The translations under genes and the position numbers were made by a program. 64,000 bases of DNA from Bacteroidota bacterium (lineage in GTDB: Bacteria; Bacteroidota; Ignavibacteria; UBA10030; UBA8401): positions 23,602 through 87,601 of the forward strand of contig JAJYOK010000014.1 in the NCBI GenBank assembly GCA_021796215.1, written 5' to 3'. Below, one piece after another: positions 25,983-33,766 of the stretch. The stretch's first letter is position 1; each line of letters starts with the position of its first letter. Below the pieces are notes generated by a model that was not told the origin of the DNA, ran no database searches, and saw only the letters and a list, made by a program, of their open reading frames with translations.

Positions 25983-26582
25983 TCACTTACCTTCTAAAAT
26001 TCTTTTTTTAATTTCTTCTTTTGAAATTGATTCATCTTTATAAGCTTGATAAAGTTGCAATCCTTTTTCGTTCATTGAAAAAAAAGCTCTTGGAACTTCG
26101 AAATATTCTGATAGGTGTGCCCTTATCTCTTCAAGTAGTTGAATTAACGTATTCCACCATTCTTCATTGTTAGTTGTCTCTGATGGCTTCTTAAAACTAT
26201 GTAGATAGTTTCCAAGTTTACCATAAAACGAATTTAATTTATCTTTATCTGGGATTTTCATTTCAAAACCAGCGCCAATTGTATCTAAATAAAAATTAGT
26301 GTATTCAAGTTTTTTATCGAATTCAGGCTCAGCTTCGTAAATGGCATTTGACAAATTTTTAATCCGATATTCCTTCATATATTTATTTATTTTGTCATCG
26401 CCAACATTCATTATAACAAGATATTCAAATAAGAATCTTTCAATACAAATTCTCAATTCTAAAGCAGCATAAAAGATATAACTTCCATCAGGCGTATTAA
26501 ATGCTTTATGAAGGCAAATAATTGCACGATTGTAATGCATTGTAGAATCTATTTTATGATGAAAATTAAAATTTCGAGCCAT
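25983..26582 (-). CDS. protein of unknown function (integron cassette A)
   Basis: 199-aa soluble, helix-rich, AT-rich protein. No signal peptide or membrane segment. The N-terminus (DSTMHYNRAIICLHKAFN) and the middle (LELRICIERFLFEYL) recall the HEPN-like or AbiV-like helical proteins seen in defence and toxin-antitoxin settings, but no RxxxxH motif was found, so no assignment is made. It sits between two attC-like sites, 5 bases before one of them, so it is a single-gene cassette. Confidence 0.6.
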   Translation of the reverse strand: MARNFNFHHKIDSTMHYNRAIICLHKAFNTPDGSYIFYAALELRICIERFLFEYLVIMNVGDDKINKYMKEYRIKNLSNAIYEAEPEFDKKLEYTNFYLDTIGAGFEMKIPDKDKLNSFYGKLGNYLHSFKKPSETTNNEEWWNTLIQLLEEIRAHLSEYFEVPRAFFSMNEKGLQLYQAYKDESISKEEIKKRILEGK

Positions 26583-26594
26583 TTATTTTTGTTT

Positions 26595-26657
26595 GTATAA
26601 CTATTAATTATGCTGCCACAATTGCGGGCTAACATGCCGGTAGCAGGAATGTTATAT
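26595..26657 (-). other. short attC-like site at the proximal end of the array
   Basis: Boxes GTATAAC (26595-26601) and GTTATAT (26651-26657) enclose arms TGCTGCC and GGTAGCA (6 of 7 pair). At 63 bp this would be a short attC, and its outer box equals the box found at 25971-25977. Less certain than the other two. Confidence 0.5.
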
Positions 26658-26696
26658 TTCAGTAAAAATTTCATTTTCAATCTGTTTTCCATAGTT

Positions 26697-26741
26697 CTTG
26701 CGGGCTATCACGCCGGAGATGTTGGAATGTTATCCCGCAAG
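26697..26741. repeat. palindrome with CTTGCGGG/CCCGCAAG arms
   Basis: Perfect 8-bp arms enclose a 29-base loop. The interior TGCGGGCTATCACGCCGGAG resembles TGCGGGCTAACATGCCGGTA in the adjacent attC-like site, so the two appear related by duplication. Confidence 0.55.
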
Positions 26742-27030
26742 TTTCTTACTCTTATCACAGCCGAACACCATCGGCAAAAATGGGGAAATTAAAATCGTAT
26801 CTGCCTGCCGGCAGCTACTTGCTGTAAGAGTCTGGGGTTCTCTTACCTGCCCGCCCGAAGACAGACTTGCCTTCCAAAGCTTCAGCGTAGGAAGGCTTGT
26901 CTGCGCAATGCGTTCATCTTACCTTTTCTTTTTCACAATGTCAATACCTATCCCTCAAAAACCTATGCCGCACCCATAAGCCCCTTCATTCCTAATTCTT
27001 AACTCATAATTCTTAATTCATAATTGCCAA
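26742..27030. other. non-coding stretch between the cassettes and the tandem-repeat ORF
   Basis: No gene supported. It holds imperfect repeat debris (CTGCCTGCCGGCAG near 26802; CCTTCCAAAGCTTCAGCGTAGGAAGG is a 26-base palindrome-like stretch near 26870, given here only by position beyond its first bases) and an AT-rich tail with repeated ATAATTCTTAA. Confidence 0.5.
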
Positions 27031-27306
27031 TTATCGAACAGACCCCATAGCCGAACCCTGTACGCGTTTAGACAAACCCTGTACCCGTTTAGATAAACCC
27101 TGTACACGTTTAGATAAACCCTGTACGCGTTTAGACAAACCCTGTACCCGTTTAGATAAACCCTGTACACGTTTAGATAAACCCTGTACCCGTTTAGACA
27201 AACCCTGTACGCGTTTAGATAAACCCTGTACGCGTTTAGATAAACCCTGTACCCGTTTAGACAAACCCTGTACCCGTTTAGAAGTATCCTGTACGCGCTG
27301 CTTCAT
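27031..27306 (-). CDS. heptad-repeat small protein (tandem RVQGLSK repeats)
   Basis: 91-aa ORF made of about 12 seven-residue units, ten of them identical RVQGLSK, between MKQ and a short tail SAMGSVR. Each unit is 21 bp. Among the ten central units only two base positions vary: the third base of the Arg codon (CGC, CGG, CGT) and of the Leu codon (TTG, TTA). Both are silent in this frame, which hints at selection on the protein. A 7-residue period with one Val and one Leu could form a coiled coil. No signal peptide, and no clear ribosome binding site beyond GGAGATGAAG at the start. It may still be a minisatellite with a chance ORF. Confidence 0.45.
   Translation of the reverse strand: MKQRVQDTSKRVQGLSKRVQGLSKRVQGLSKRVQGLSKRVQGLSKRVQGLSKRVQGLSKRVQGLSKRVQGLSKRVQGLSKRVQGSAMGSVR
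27056..27296. repeat. 21-bp tandem repeat, about 11-12 units
   Basis: Unit CCCTGTACNCGTTTAGAYAA(A) on the plus strand. Units 1-3 and 4-6 carry the same variant order (G/C, C/T, A/T), so a 63-bp higher-order duplication is visible. Units abut without spacers, so this is not a CRISPR array. Confidence 0.95.
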
Positions 27307-27451
27307 CTCCGTTTAGAATTTGCCGCCGCAGTTCAAGCAGCTTGCAAGGCGGAGACTTTTCAGCCAGAGGTTGACCCGCCTTTGGCGGAATATCTGCGGA
27401 ATATTTTTAGCCCGCGGATTTATCCCTGGATAAACGAAGAACACCATTACC

Positions 27452-27667
27452 GATGTTACGCAAAAATAGATTTTCTATTGCCACGACCTTCAGGTCGTGG
27501 GAGGAATATACCAAACCAAAGCCAGCTTCAGCCGAAACCATACTGTTGTGGGTTAAAGCCCGTGTGGGTAGTTTCTTTTTCCACGACATACCTGCCCGTC
27601 GCACATAGAAAGTGCTATGGCAGGCGGGAATGTCGTGGCTATTGAAAGAAAGTTTCTGTGCAATATC
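27452..27667. mobile_element. MITE-like element, copy 3 (non-coding)
   Basis: The left end (first 36 bases, starting GATGTTACGCAAAAATAG) and the inverted right end (starting GATATTGCACAGAAACTT) agree at 26 of 36 positions. Inside are the hairpins CCACGACC-TTCA-GGTCGTGG, AGCTTCAG with GTTAAAGCC, and a nested CCACGACAT...ATGTCGTGG stem. The order matches copy 1 at 4371-4560. Together with the bases from 27307 it fills the gap before sppA; no gene is seen there. Confidence 0.65.
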
Positions 27668-27673
27668 AGATCA

Positions 27674-30109
27674 TTATTTAAAAACCGATTCATCGGTTTC
27701 TCTATAATAATCCGACGGCAGCATCGGCAGCGGCTCGCCGTTGTGCTCAAGACGGAATTTCAAATACTCAACCGTCGCATCCTTTTTTATATCAAAGCCG
27801 ATAAGCCGCGGCGCAAAGGCATCGAGATTGAACAAGTTCATCGCCGGATATTCGACGATCTTTACCTCCTCATCCTTTCCAATTCCCGCCTTCGCTTTGG
27901 CAATTGCAATAGCATCCGAAAGTCCGCCGAGCACATCCACTAAGCCGTTCGCTTCTCCGTCATAACCGGACCAGACTCTTCCCTGGGCAATCGCTTCAAT
28001 GTCGTCAAACTTTTTCTTCCTTCCGTCGGCAGCCTTCTGCACGAAATCTTTGTACAGAGCTTTAATGCTGCGCTCCATCTTTCCCCGCTCAACGTCGGTA
28101 AGATTTCTGTCCGGCAGCGTCAACCCGAAGAACGGCATCGTCATTCCGAAGCCGAGGTCTGCATGCTCGCCTGCTTTCACAAAATCGGTAGAAACGCCGA
28201 GCGATTCTTTCGCGCTCTTGTTATACAGCCATCCTCCGATAACACCGATGGAACCGGTGATAGTGTTCGGCGCCGCAACAATCGTATCGGCATACATCGA
28301 AAGCCAGTAGCCGCCCGATGCCGCAACATATCCCTGCGAAACGATGACAGGCTTTTTCCCTTTCGCTTTCTTCAGCGCTTCGGCAATATAATCCGATGCC
28401 ATCGCATCGCCGCCGGGAGAATCAACACGAAGCACAATTCCTTTTACGCGCGGATCATCAACCGCCGCCTCAACATCTTTCACTAAATGCCGCGCAGCAA
28501 TTCCTTCATCCATTGCAACAGCGCCAAGCGCATAGATCAGGGCAATCCGCGGCGGCTCGCCCCAGTGATTATCCGACGGTAACCGATTCTTCGCAAGCAT
28601 GAACGGAGGAACCATGAATTGAGGTCCACCTTCAAGAGCTTTCGCCATCTTCTCAACCACATCCCATCTTCCGATCGTGTCAACCAATCCGTTCGCGCGT
28701 GCATCGTTCGGAAGAAAAAGAGTTTTGTCGTTGACCAACGAATCGAACTGTGAGGAAGAAAAATTCCTCGACTCGCAAATATCTGTTTTAGCCAAACGGT
28801 AATCGTCGTCAACTAACTTCTGGCGCTGTTCGCGGTCGGCGTCAGACATTTTATCGCGGGAAAATGTTTCGTCCGCAGATTTGTATTTGAAGAATCTCCA
28901 CTCGTCAAAACCGATTCCTAACTTTTCCAGCGATCCTTTCAGATACATTCTTCCCATCACGAACCCTTGCAGCATCAACATTCCGCTCGGGTCCATAACA
29001 ATTTTATCTGCCACAGAAGCAAAGTGATATTCATCTATGCCGCCGCGGTCAATAAAAATGATCACGTGCTTCCCCGCCGCTTTGAATTCTTTCAGCTTCT
29101 CCCTCAGTTCCCACAGCATTTCCTGATTCGCACTCATCCCGGATGTGTTGATCGCAATTCCCGAAACCGCAGGATCGGATTCGGCGGCATCTATCGCATC
29201 AAGCAATCCAAGGAGTGTTTTGCTTTTATCGAACAAAAGATAACGCCGGTATTTGATAGGACCGTAGAGATTCAGGTCGAGATATTCTTTCTTCTTGACG
29301 AAATACGACTGAAAAATATTTCTGTCGTACGCGCCAATGCGGATTCCGTACGTGTTGTAGCTGTATCTGCCGGATTCATCGTACCGCGCCTGCGATTCAA
29401 TTCCGATTGCGCCGAGGCTGATTTGTAACCCGGCTGAGATTGCTTTTGTGTCGAAGTATCTCGCTGTTGCGCGGACACCCGGCAAAAATTCTACCGCCGC
29501 CCCTGCACTCCATTTAGGAAGAGATGAGACGCGGTATTTTTCCATCGTGTAATCGGCAAACAATGCAAGCAGCTCGTTGCCGAACGGGCGGACTGCCGCG
29601 TCAATAACGCCTTCCTTGTCAGTGCCGTGCATCGCCGCCGTTCCGACAAGTCCTAACGATGCATACACGCTCGGGCGGAACAGCGCACCAACGTTGACAA
29701 TGTTTGAGTAGTCCTTGTACGGGTCATTAGAATTTGTCCAGCCGTATGTTATTCCAAAACTCACTGCGCGACTCCCGCTGCTGAGCGAAAGTCTGTAATC
29801 GGTCGTGTAAAAGATGGGACCTCTTTGCTTCACAGCACCAAACCCGAAATGAGGAACCGCTGCAAAGATGCCCAGCCGGTTTACATTACCGATATAAGAA
29901 AGCGGGTTCGACCACGCGACAAGCAGGTCGGGCGAATCAAGATAATTGAGCAGCGCCGGATTATCGAAACCGTACAATCCGTACTTCATCGCGCCCGGCG
30001 ACGTCATCGAAAAATCATTTTGATAATATGAAGAATGAATTGTCGGCTGGGCAGAAAGAAAAGAGATCGCAGCGAGATTCAGAAGGAAAAATAACTTCGA
30101 GCGGAACAT
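27674..30109 (-). CDS. sppA: SppA-type S49 peptidase with a long exported N-terminal domain
   Basis: 811-aa protein. Signal peptide (FRSKLFFLLNLAAISFLSA, cleavage near SAQ). Residues about 20-270 are rich in alternating, Gly/Tyr/Ser-containing strands like an outer-membrane beta-barrel or porin-like domain. The rest is a two-module SppA (S49) protease: the lysine of the dyad is probably in FFKYKSADETF (about 400), and the serine is Ser598 in GYVAASGGYW. S49 enzymes digest signal peptides and other membrane peptides. The ATG at 30109 is chosen because GGAGG lies 5 bases before it; a GTG two codons earlier overlaps that site. SppA usually has a membrane anchor rather than this domain. Confidence 0.87.
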   Translation of the reverse strand: MFRSKLFFLLNLAAISFLSAQPTIHSSYYQNDFSMTSPGAMKYGLYGFDNPALLNYLDSPDLLVAWSNPLSYIGNVNRLGIFAAVPHFGFGAVKQRGPIFYTTDYRLSLSSGSRAVSFGITYGWTNSNDPYKDYSNIVNVGALFRPSVYASLGLVGTAAMHGTDKEGVIDAAVRPFGNELLALFADYTMEKYRVSSLPKWSAGAAVEFLPGVRATARYFDTKAISAGLQISLGAIGIESQARYDESGRYSYNTYGIRIGAYDRNIFQSYFVKKKEYLDLNLYGPIKYRRYLLFDKSKTLLGLLDAIDAAESDPAVSGIAINTSGMSANQEMLWELREKLKEFKAAGKHVIIFIDRGGIDEYHFASVADKIVMDPSGMLMLQGFVMGRMYLKGSLEKLGIGFDEWRFFKYKSADETFSRDKMSDADREQRQKLVDDDYRLAKTDICESRNFSSSQFDSLVNDKTLFLPNDARANGLVDTIGRWDVVEKMAKALEGGPQFMVPPFMLAKNRLPSDNHWGEPPRIALIYALGAVAMDEGIAARHLVKDVEAAVDDPRVKGIVLRVDSPGGDAMASDYIAEALKKAKGKKPVIVSQGYVAASGGYWLSMYADTIVAAPNTITGSIGVIGGWLYNKSAKESLGVSTDFVKAGEHADLGFGMTMPFFGLTLPDRNLTDVERGKMERSIKALYKDFVQKAADGRKKKFDDIEAIAQGRVWSGYDGEANGLVDVLGGLSDAIAIAKAKAGIGKDEEVKIVEYPAMNLFNLDAFAPRLIGFDIKKDATVEYLKFRLEHNGEPLPMLPSDYYRETDESVFK

Positions 30110-30232
30110 AAGCACCTCCGACTGAGTAAGAATAGTTAAGAATTATTACCCCTGAAGACTCAGCCAAAGTACGAGATATAGGACGATTTTGCAAATACCA
30201 AAACGAGAGGTAATGCTTTAGTTTACTTCAGC

Positions 30233-30298
30233 GTCATTACGGCGAAAGCCGGAATCCAGAAATTTGAGCACCGGATGCCAGCTTTCGCTGGCATGACA
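30233..30298. repeat. palindromic repeat pair upstream of the VOC operon end
   Basis: GTCATTACGGCGAAAGCCGGAAT-type unit followed by GCCAGC-TTTC-GCTGGC (perfect 6-bp stem) and GGCATGAC. It is related to the GTCATTCCCGCG repeats elsewhere in the window. The 30110-30357 gap contains no gene. Confidence 0.55.
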
Positions 30299-30357
30299 TT
30301 CGTTTTTTATTCAAGCATATCAAACCGTAACAGTACCAAGCGAGATGGAATCTTGCT

Positions 30358-31263
30358 CTACAGCGCCTGAGAAGAAATTACAACCCTGTTCTTATCTTCA
30401 TCATTGAAAGAAAATGAGAGACTACGATCGCCTTCTGTAATATTCCCCGGAGATATTCCGGTATCAACGGCACGGACACGGATCTCTTCAACTGTAGTTC
30501 TGTCCGGAACTTCAACGGAAAAAGAAATTAACCCGGCAGCGTTATCAGGCGGCGGAGGCGCGCCTTTTCCCGCCCAAATATTTACCCCGATGTGATGATG
30601 ATAGCCGCCGGCTGAAAGAAATAAAGCACCCGGATATGTCCGCTGCGTTACATCCATTCCCAAAATTGCGTTGTAGAATTTCTCCGCTTTGCCGAGATCG
30701 GAAACATGAAGATGAACATGTCCGATATCTGTACCGGAGTGAACACCAAAATGGTCTCCGCCTTTAAGGTGGAGACCATCTTCTTTACTTGCCTCTCCAA
30801 GAAGATTTTCAACATCAAGCTGAAGTGATCCCATTGCTATCTGATCGCCGCTCCACTTCCATTCCGTGCGCGGACGGTCAACGTACAATTCAATTCCGTT
30901 ATTATCCGGATCGGCAAGATACAATGCTTCGCTCACAATATGATCGGCAAAGCCCTGAAACTGCCAATGATGGTTCAACAAATTCCGGAAAACTCCGGCA
31001 AGCGCACGGCGATTTGGAAAACGAATTGCCACATGATACAAACCCGTTGTATGCGGCGGCTTCGGCTGTGCGCCGGCGTGTTCAGTCAGGAGAATAATAG
31101 CCGGAGATTTTCCTGTCGCAGAAAGTTCAGCCATTGAACTGTTGCGGCTAATTTCCTTGAAGCCAAGAAGCTCTCTATAGAAGTGAAGCGAGCGTTCAAG
31201 ATTTGAAACCCGCAGATGAACGTTTCCTATATGTGCTTCCGGCGGAAGGCGATATGTGTTCAT
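30358..31263 (-). CDS. two-module VOC family protein, CatE-like (extradiol dioxygenase fold)
   Basis: 301-aa protein with two VOC modules: about 10-130 (HIGNVHLRVSNLERSLHFYREL) and about 175-300 (DIGHVHLHVSDLGKAEKFYNAI). Candidate metal ligands are His in GHVHLHV, His in YHHHIGVN and a C-terminal acidic residue. Architecture and context match the CatE/MhqE-like putative ring-cleaving dioxygenases. It is the last gene of the MarR-nitroreductase-YceI-DoxX operon. A 29-bp palindrome (30751-30779) lies inside its coding sequence, encoding LHLKGGDHF between the modules. Confidence 0.85.
   Translation of the reverse strand: MNTYRLPPEAHIGNVHLRVSNLERSLHFYRELLGFKEISRNSSMAELSATGKSPAIILLTEHAGAQPKPPHTTGLYHVAIRFPNRRALAGVFRNLLNHHWQFQGFADHIVSEALYLADPDNNGIELYVDRPRTEWKWSGDQIAMGSLQLDVENLLGEASKEDGLHLKGGDHFGVHSGTDIGHVHLHVSDLGKAEKFYNAILGMDVTQRTYPGALFLSAGGYHHHIGVNIWAGKGAPPPPDNAAGLISFSVEVPDRTTVEEIRVRAVDTGISPGNITEGDRSLSFSFNDEDKNRVVISSQAL
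30751..30779. repeat. in-gene palindrome of a dispersed family
   Basis: Arms ATGGTCTCCGCCTT and AAGGTGGAGACCAT (13 of 14 pair) around a single T. Closely related to the palindrome at 48661-48691 beyond the DUF2911 gene. Here it lies in frame inside the VOC gene, in the linker between modules. Confidence 0.8.
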
Positions 31264-31312
31264 ACTCGCTCTTTCTTTATATTAACTGCGGTGCTTTTTC
31301 GGCACAACAAGA

Positions 31313-31741
31313 TTATTCTGCCCGAAAGAGTTTTGAATCAACACTCAGCTTTCCGGGTCCAAGCAGAAACACCGCCAATGAAATAACCAGCAATGTAAGT
31401 GGAAATTCAAATCCGCTTGGAGCGAAAAATCCGTTCTTCAAGTGCACTGCGAGAATAGCAACCGCCATATCAATTGCCAGGCCGGCAGCAAAAATACGTG
31501 TTACTATTCCGAACAACATCGCAAAGCCTCCGAGAAATTCTGTAAAGCTTGCGATGTAAGCAAGAAATACCGGAATATGCATCTTCGACACAAAGAATTG
31601 CGTGGTTGTTGCTAATCCGTATCCTCCGAAAATGCCGAGCACCTTTTGTGAACCATGCGCAATGAACACTGCCGCAAGAACGAGGCGCAAAATAAAAACC
31701 GGATACGACTCGTCGAGAAAAGGTTTTGTGAATTGTTTCAT
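31313..31741 (-). CDS. DoxX family membrane protein
   Basis: 142-aa inner-membrane protein with four hydrophobic helices. The typical segment RLVLAAVFIAHGSQKVLGIFGG lies in the first helix and loop (about 19-40), and FTEFLGGFAMLFGIVTRI in the third. DoxX relatives (CatD, MhqP) occur in quinone-response operons of other bacteria and may support a membrane oxidoreductase. Here it lies between yceI-like and VOC genes on one strand, which matches that setting. Exact reaction unknown. Confidence 0.88.
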   Translation of the reverse strand: MKQFTKPFLDESYPVFILRLVLAAVFIAHGSQKVLGIFGGYGLATTTQFFVSKMHIPVFLAYIASFTEFLGGFAMLFGIVTRIFAAGLAIDMAVAILAVHLKNGFFAPSGFEFPLTLLVISLAVFLLGPGKLSVDSKLFRAE

Positions 31742-31767
31742 AATAATTCTCCCTCTTGGTTTGTGAA

Positions 31768-32376
31768 TTATTTTTGACGAATGAATTCAAGATTCAACGT
31801 GATCTCGACAGACTTCCCAACAAGTAAACCGCCTGTTTCGATTGTTTGGTTCCACTGCAATCCGAAATCGAAGCGATTGATGTTTGTTGTCCCTTTGAAT
31901 CCGGCGCGCAGATTCCCCCACGGATCTACAGCTTGTCCGAAAAATTCGGTGCGGATTTCCACCGGCTTCGTGATTCCGTGGATCGTCAGGTCGCCTTCCA
32001 ATATGTACCGTTCATCGTCAATCTTCTCGAATGACCGGCTGACGAAAGAAAGCTCCGGATATTTTTCAACGTCAAAGAAATCCGCCGACGCAAGATGTTT
32101 ATCGCGGTCAGAATTTTCAGTTGTGATGCTGCCCGCTTTGATTGTTGCCGCAATTTCGCTTCCGGAAAAATCTTCATTATGTTGAGTGAGTGCCGCCTCG
32201 AACTCTTTGAACTTTCCTGTTACTTCTGCAATCACCATGTGGCGGATGGAAAATTGCACATTGGTGTGCGCCGGATCTGTTTTCCATCTAACGATATTCT
32301 TCGCCGTGCTTTCCTTTGTGACGGACTGTTCAAGAATTTCTGTCCCAACGGGATTGTCAACATTGTTGCTACTCAT
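31768..32376 (-). CDS. YceI family lipid-binding-like protein
   Basis: 202-aa YceI-domain protein, a lipocalin-like barrel that binds long isoprenoid chains in characterised members. The signatures WKTDPAHTNVQFSIRHM, ITTENSDRDKHLASADFFDVEKYP and LTIHGITKPVE are clear. No signal peptide is visible: the N-terminus (about 30 residues) is polar, so it may be cytoplasmic, unlike E. coli YceI. It lies between the nitroreductase and DoxX in a MarR-led operon; isoprenoid quinone binding would fit that role but is inferred. Confidence 0.9.
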   Translation of the reverse strand: MSSNNVDNPVGTEILEQSVTKESTAKNIVRWKTDPAHTNVQFSIRHMVIAEVTGKFKEFEAALTQHNEDFSGSEIAATIKAGSITTENSDRDKHLASADFFDVEKYPELSFVSRSFEKIDDERYILEGDLTIHGITKPVEIRTEFFGQAVDPWGNLRAGFKGTTNINRFDFGLQWNQTIETGGLLVGKSVEITLNLEFIRQK

Positions 32377-32413
32377 TGTAATACTCCTTATTTAAACAAA
32401 TGTAAATGGATCG

Positions 32414-33040
32414 TTAATTAAAATTGAATTCCTTTTCATCTTCAATGCCAGTCAATTGCGATGATATACCCCAATGACTTTCGAAAACAAAATCTTTTAC
32501 GGGCTTTCGCTTACGTATTGCTGCAGGCAGGGATTTTGTTTCATCAAAATATCCGACCGCAAGAACCGCTATCGGCTCAAATCCCTGCGGCACAGAAAAT
32601 TCTTCCTTGATTTTTTCGCGCGAAAATCCGCCCATCTGATGAACATGTAATCCAAGCGCCGTCGCCTGAAATGTCAGATGTGCCGACGCTGCACCGAGGT
32701 CGTACAAAGCGTGATGATTTGTTCTGCCATCAACTTCAAAATTTTGTTTTGCAAGAGACACGATAAGTACCGGCGCATGCCGCGCCCATTCCTGATTGCG
32801 TGGTGCGAGCGCATTGAGAATGCGTTCGAAGTCGGCTGGATTTTCTTTTTCTGCAACAATGTACGCCCACGGTTGTTCATTGAACGACGACGGTGTACTT
32901 TGAGCCGCTTGAAAAATAGCCGTTAGTTTTTCCCGTTCAACGCCGCGAGGTGAAAAATCACGCGGGCTCCATCTCTTCTGAATCAAGTCGTGAACTGCAA
33001 CTGTTCCTTTTTCATTATTTCCAATAATCACAACAACCAT
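32414..33040 (-). CDS. nitroreductase family flavoprotein
   Basis: 208-aa FMN-dependent oxidoreductase of the nitroreductase fold, reducing quinones or nitro compounds with NAD(P)H. FMN phosphate-binding pattern RWSPRDFSPRGV near residue 23, TPSSFNEQPW (about 50-59), and the GLHVHQMGGF region near 150. The open frame extends 41 codons upstream, but the ATG at 33040 follows AGGAAAGG and gives the family N-terminus, so I use it. It follows the MarR gene by 52 bases. The gap contains ATTTTGAATTTGAAAT, which shares the half-site TTTGAATT with the proposed operator. Confidence 0.9.
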   Translation of the reverse strand: MVVVIIGNNEKGTVAVHDLIQKRWSPRDFSPRGVEREKLTAIFQAAQSTPSSFNEQPWAYIVAEKENPADFERILNALAPRNQEWARHAPVLIVSLAKQNFEVDGRTNHHALYDLGAASAHLTFQATALGLHVHQMGGFSREKIKEEFSVPQGFEPIAVLAVGYFDETKSLPAAIRKRKPVKDFVFESHWGISSQLTGIEDEKEFNFN

Positions 33041-33092
33041 CCTTTCCTTTAAATTATAACATTTTGAATTTGAAATATAGTTCCAAAAAAAT

Positions 33093-33551
33093 TTAAGCTT
33101 TTTCCTGTAAAGCCGTGCCGAGTTTCTTAAGAAGCATGGACAATTCTTTTTGTTCATCTGCACTTAGCACTGATGAAATTTCGGCAACGAACTCAGCATG
33201 TTTTTTGAAAACCTCATTAAACAACTTGGTTCCTTTTTCAGTAAGGCGAACCGTAATTGTTCTGCGATCTTCTCCTTCCCTCACCCTTTCAACCAGGCCT
33301 TCGCGCTCAAGATTGTCTACGACAACTGTAACATTGCCGCCGCTTACCAACATTTTTCCGCAAAAATCGCCAATCTTCATCGGCCCAAGATGACCAAGCG
33401 TTTCGAGCAAACCAAACTGTGGCTGCGTCAAGCCATAGCTCGCAATATCCTTACCCGTTAATCTGTTAAACGTTGAAAAAGCCCGGGCTAATTTCACCCA
33501 CATGCTCAACGCCAGATCAGCCTTTTCTCCGTATTTTTTTGTAGATTTCAT
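33093..33551 (-). CDS. MarR family transcriptional regulator
   Basis: 152-aa winged-helix dimeric regulator. Recognition helix region [22 protein letters not shown] (about 69-90) and the wing [16 protein letters not shown] (about 92-107). It leads an operon of nitroreductase, YceI, DoxX and VOC genes, the set found under quinone- or electrophile-sensing MarR proteins (MhqR, YodB-type settings). One cysteine (Cys64) is present, so a redox-sensing mechanism is possible but unproven. A palindrome overlaps its own promoter, so autorepression is likely. Confidence 0.93.
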   Translation of the reverse strand: MKSTKKYGEKADLALSMWVKLARAFSTFNRLTGKDIASYGLTQPQFGLLETLGHLGPMKIGDFCGKMLVSGGNVTVVVDNLEREGLVERVREGEDRRTITVRLTEKGTKLFNEVFKKHAEFVAEISSVLSADEQKELSMLLKKLGTALQEKA

Positions 33552-33561
33552 ATATTTTAAG

Positions 33562-33609
33562 TTTGAATTATTTCAATTCAAATATAATGGATGTACAACC
33601 ATTTGTCAA
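33562..33609 (-). promoter_or_regulatory. MarR operon promoter with overlapping operator palindrome
   Basis: On the minus strand TTGACA (33609-33604), a 17-base spacer, TATATT (33586-33581): near-consensus. Directly over the -10 and start region lies the perfect palindrome TTTGAATT-ATTTC-AATTCAAA (33562-33582), placed to block polymerase when a MarR dimer binds. Confidence 0.8.
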
Positions 33610-33694
33610 GTACTTTTTCAAAAATTCTTTTAGCGGTGAGAGATATTCGATTCCTCTAATTAAAAAGCCTTATTTATCACAGAAGAAAAATCTA

Positions 33695-33723
33695 TTGCGG
33701 AGCAAGACAAAAATTCATATATT
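33695..33723 (+). promoter_or_regulatory. candidate promoter for rpmB
   Basis: TTGCGG (33695-33700), a 17-base spacer, TATATT (33718-33723), 43 bases before the rpmB ATG. An AGAAAGGA ribosome binding site follows. Confidence 0.6.
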
Positions 33724-33766
33724 CTTGAACGAAATTAAGAACCGAAAGAAAGGATTAAAGACTATC

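Noticed and set aside
23388..26657. A tyrosine-recombinase integrase belonging to the cassette array
   Set aside because: No coding region with integrase motifs is present anywhere in the window; the array appears without one.
27056..27296. Regular 21-bp repeats as a CRISPR array
   Set aside because: Units abut without spacers, repeat length is too short, and no cas gene is present.
33041..33163. 41-codon upstream extension of the nitroreductase
   Set aside because: It overlaps the MarR 3' end; a clear ribosome binding site supports ATG 33040.
33563..33766. 68-codon upstream extension of rpmB
   Set aside because: It overlaps the MarR/rpmB promoter region, has no L28 similarity, and the ATG at 33767 has a ribosome binding site.
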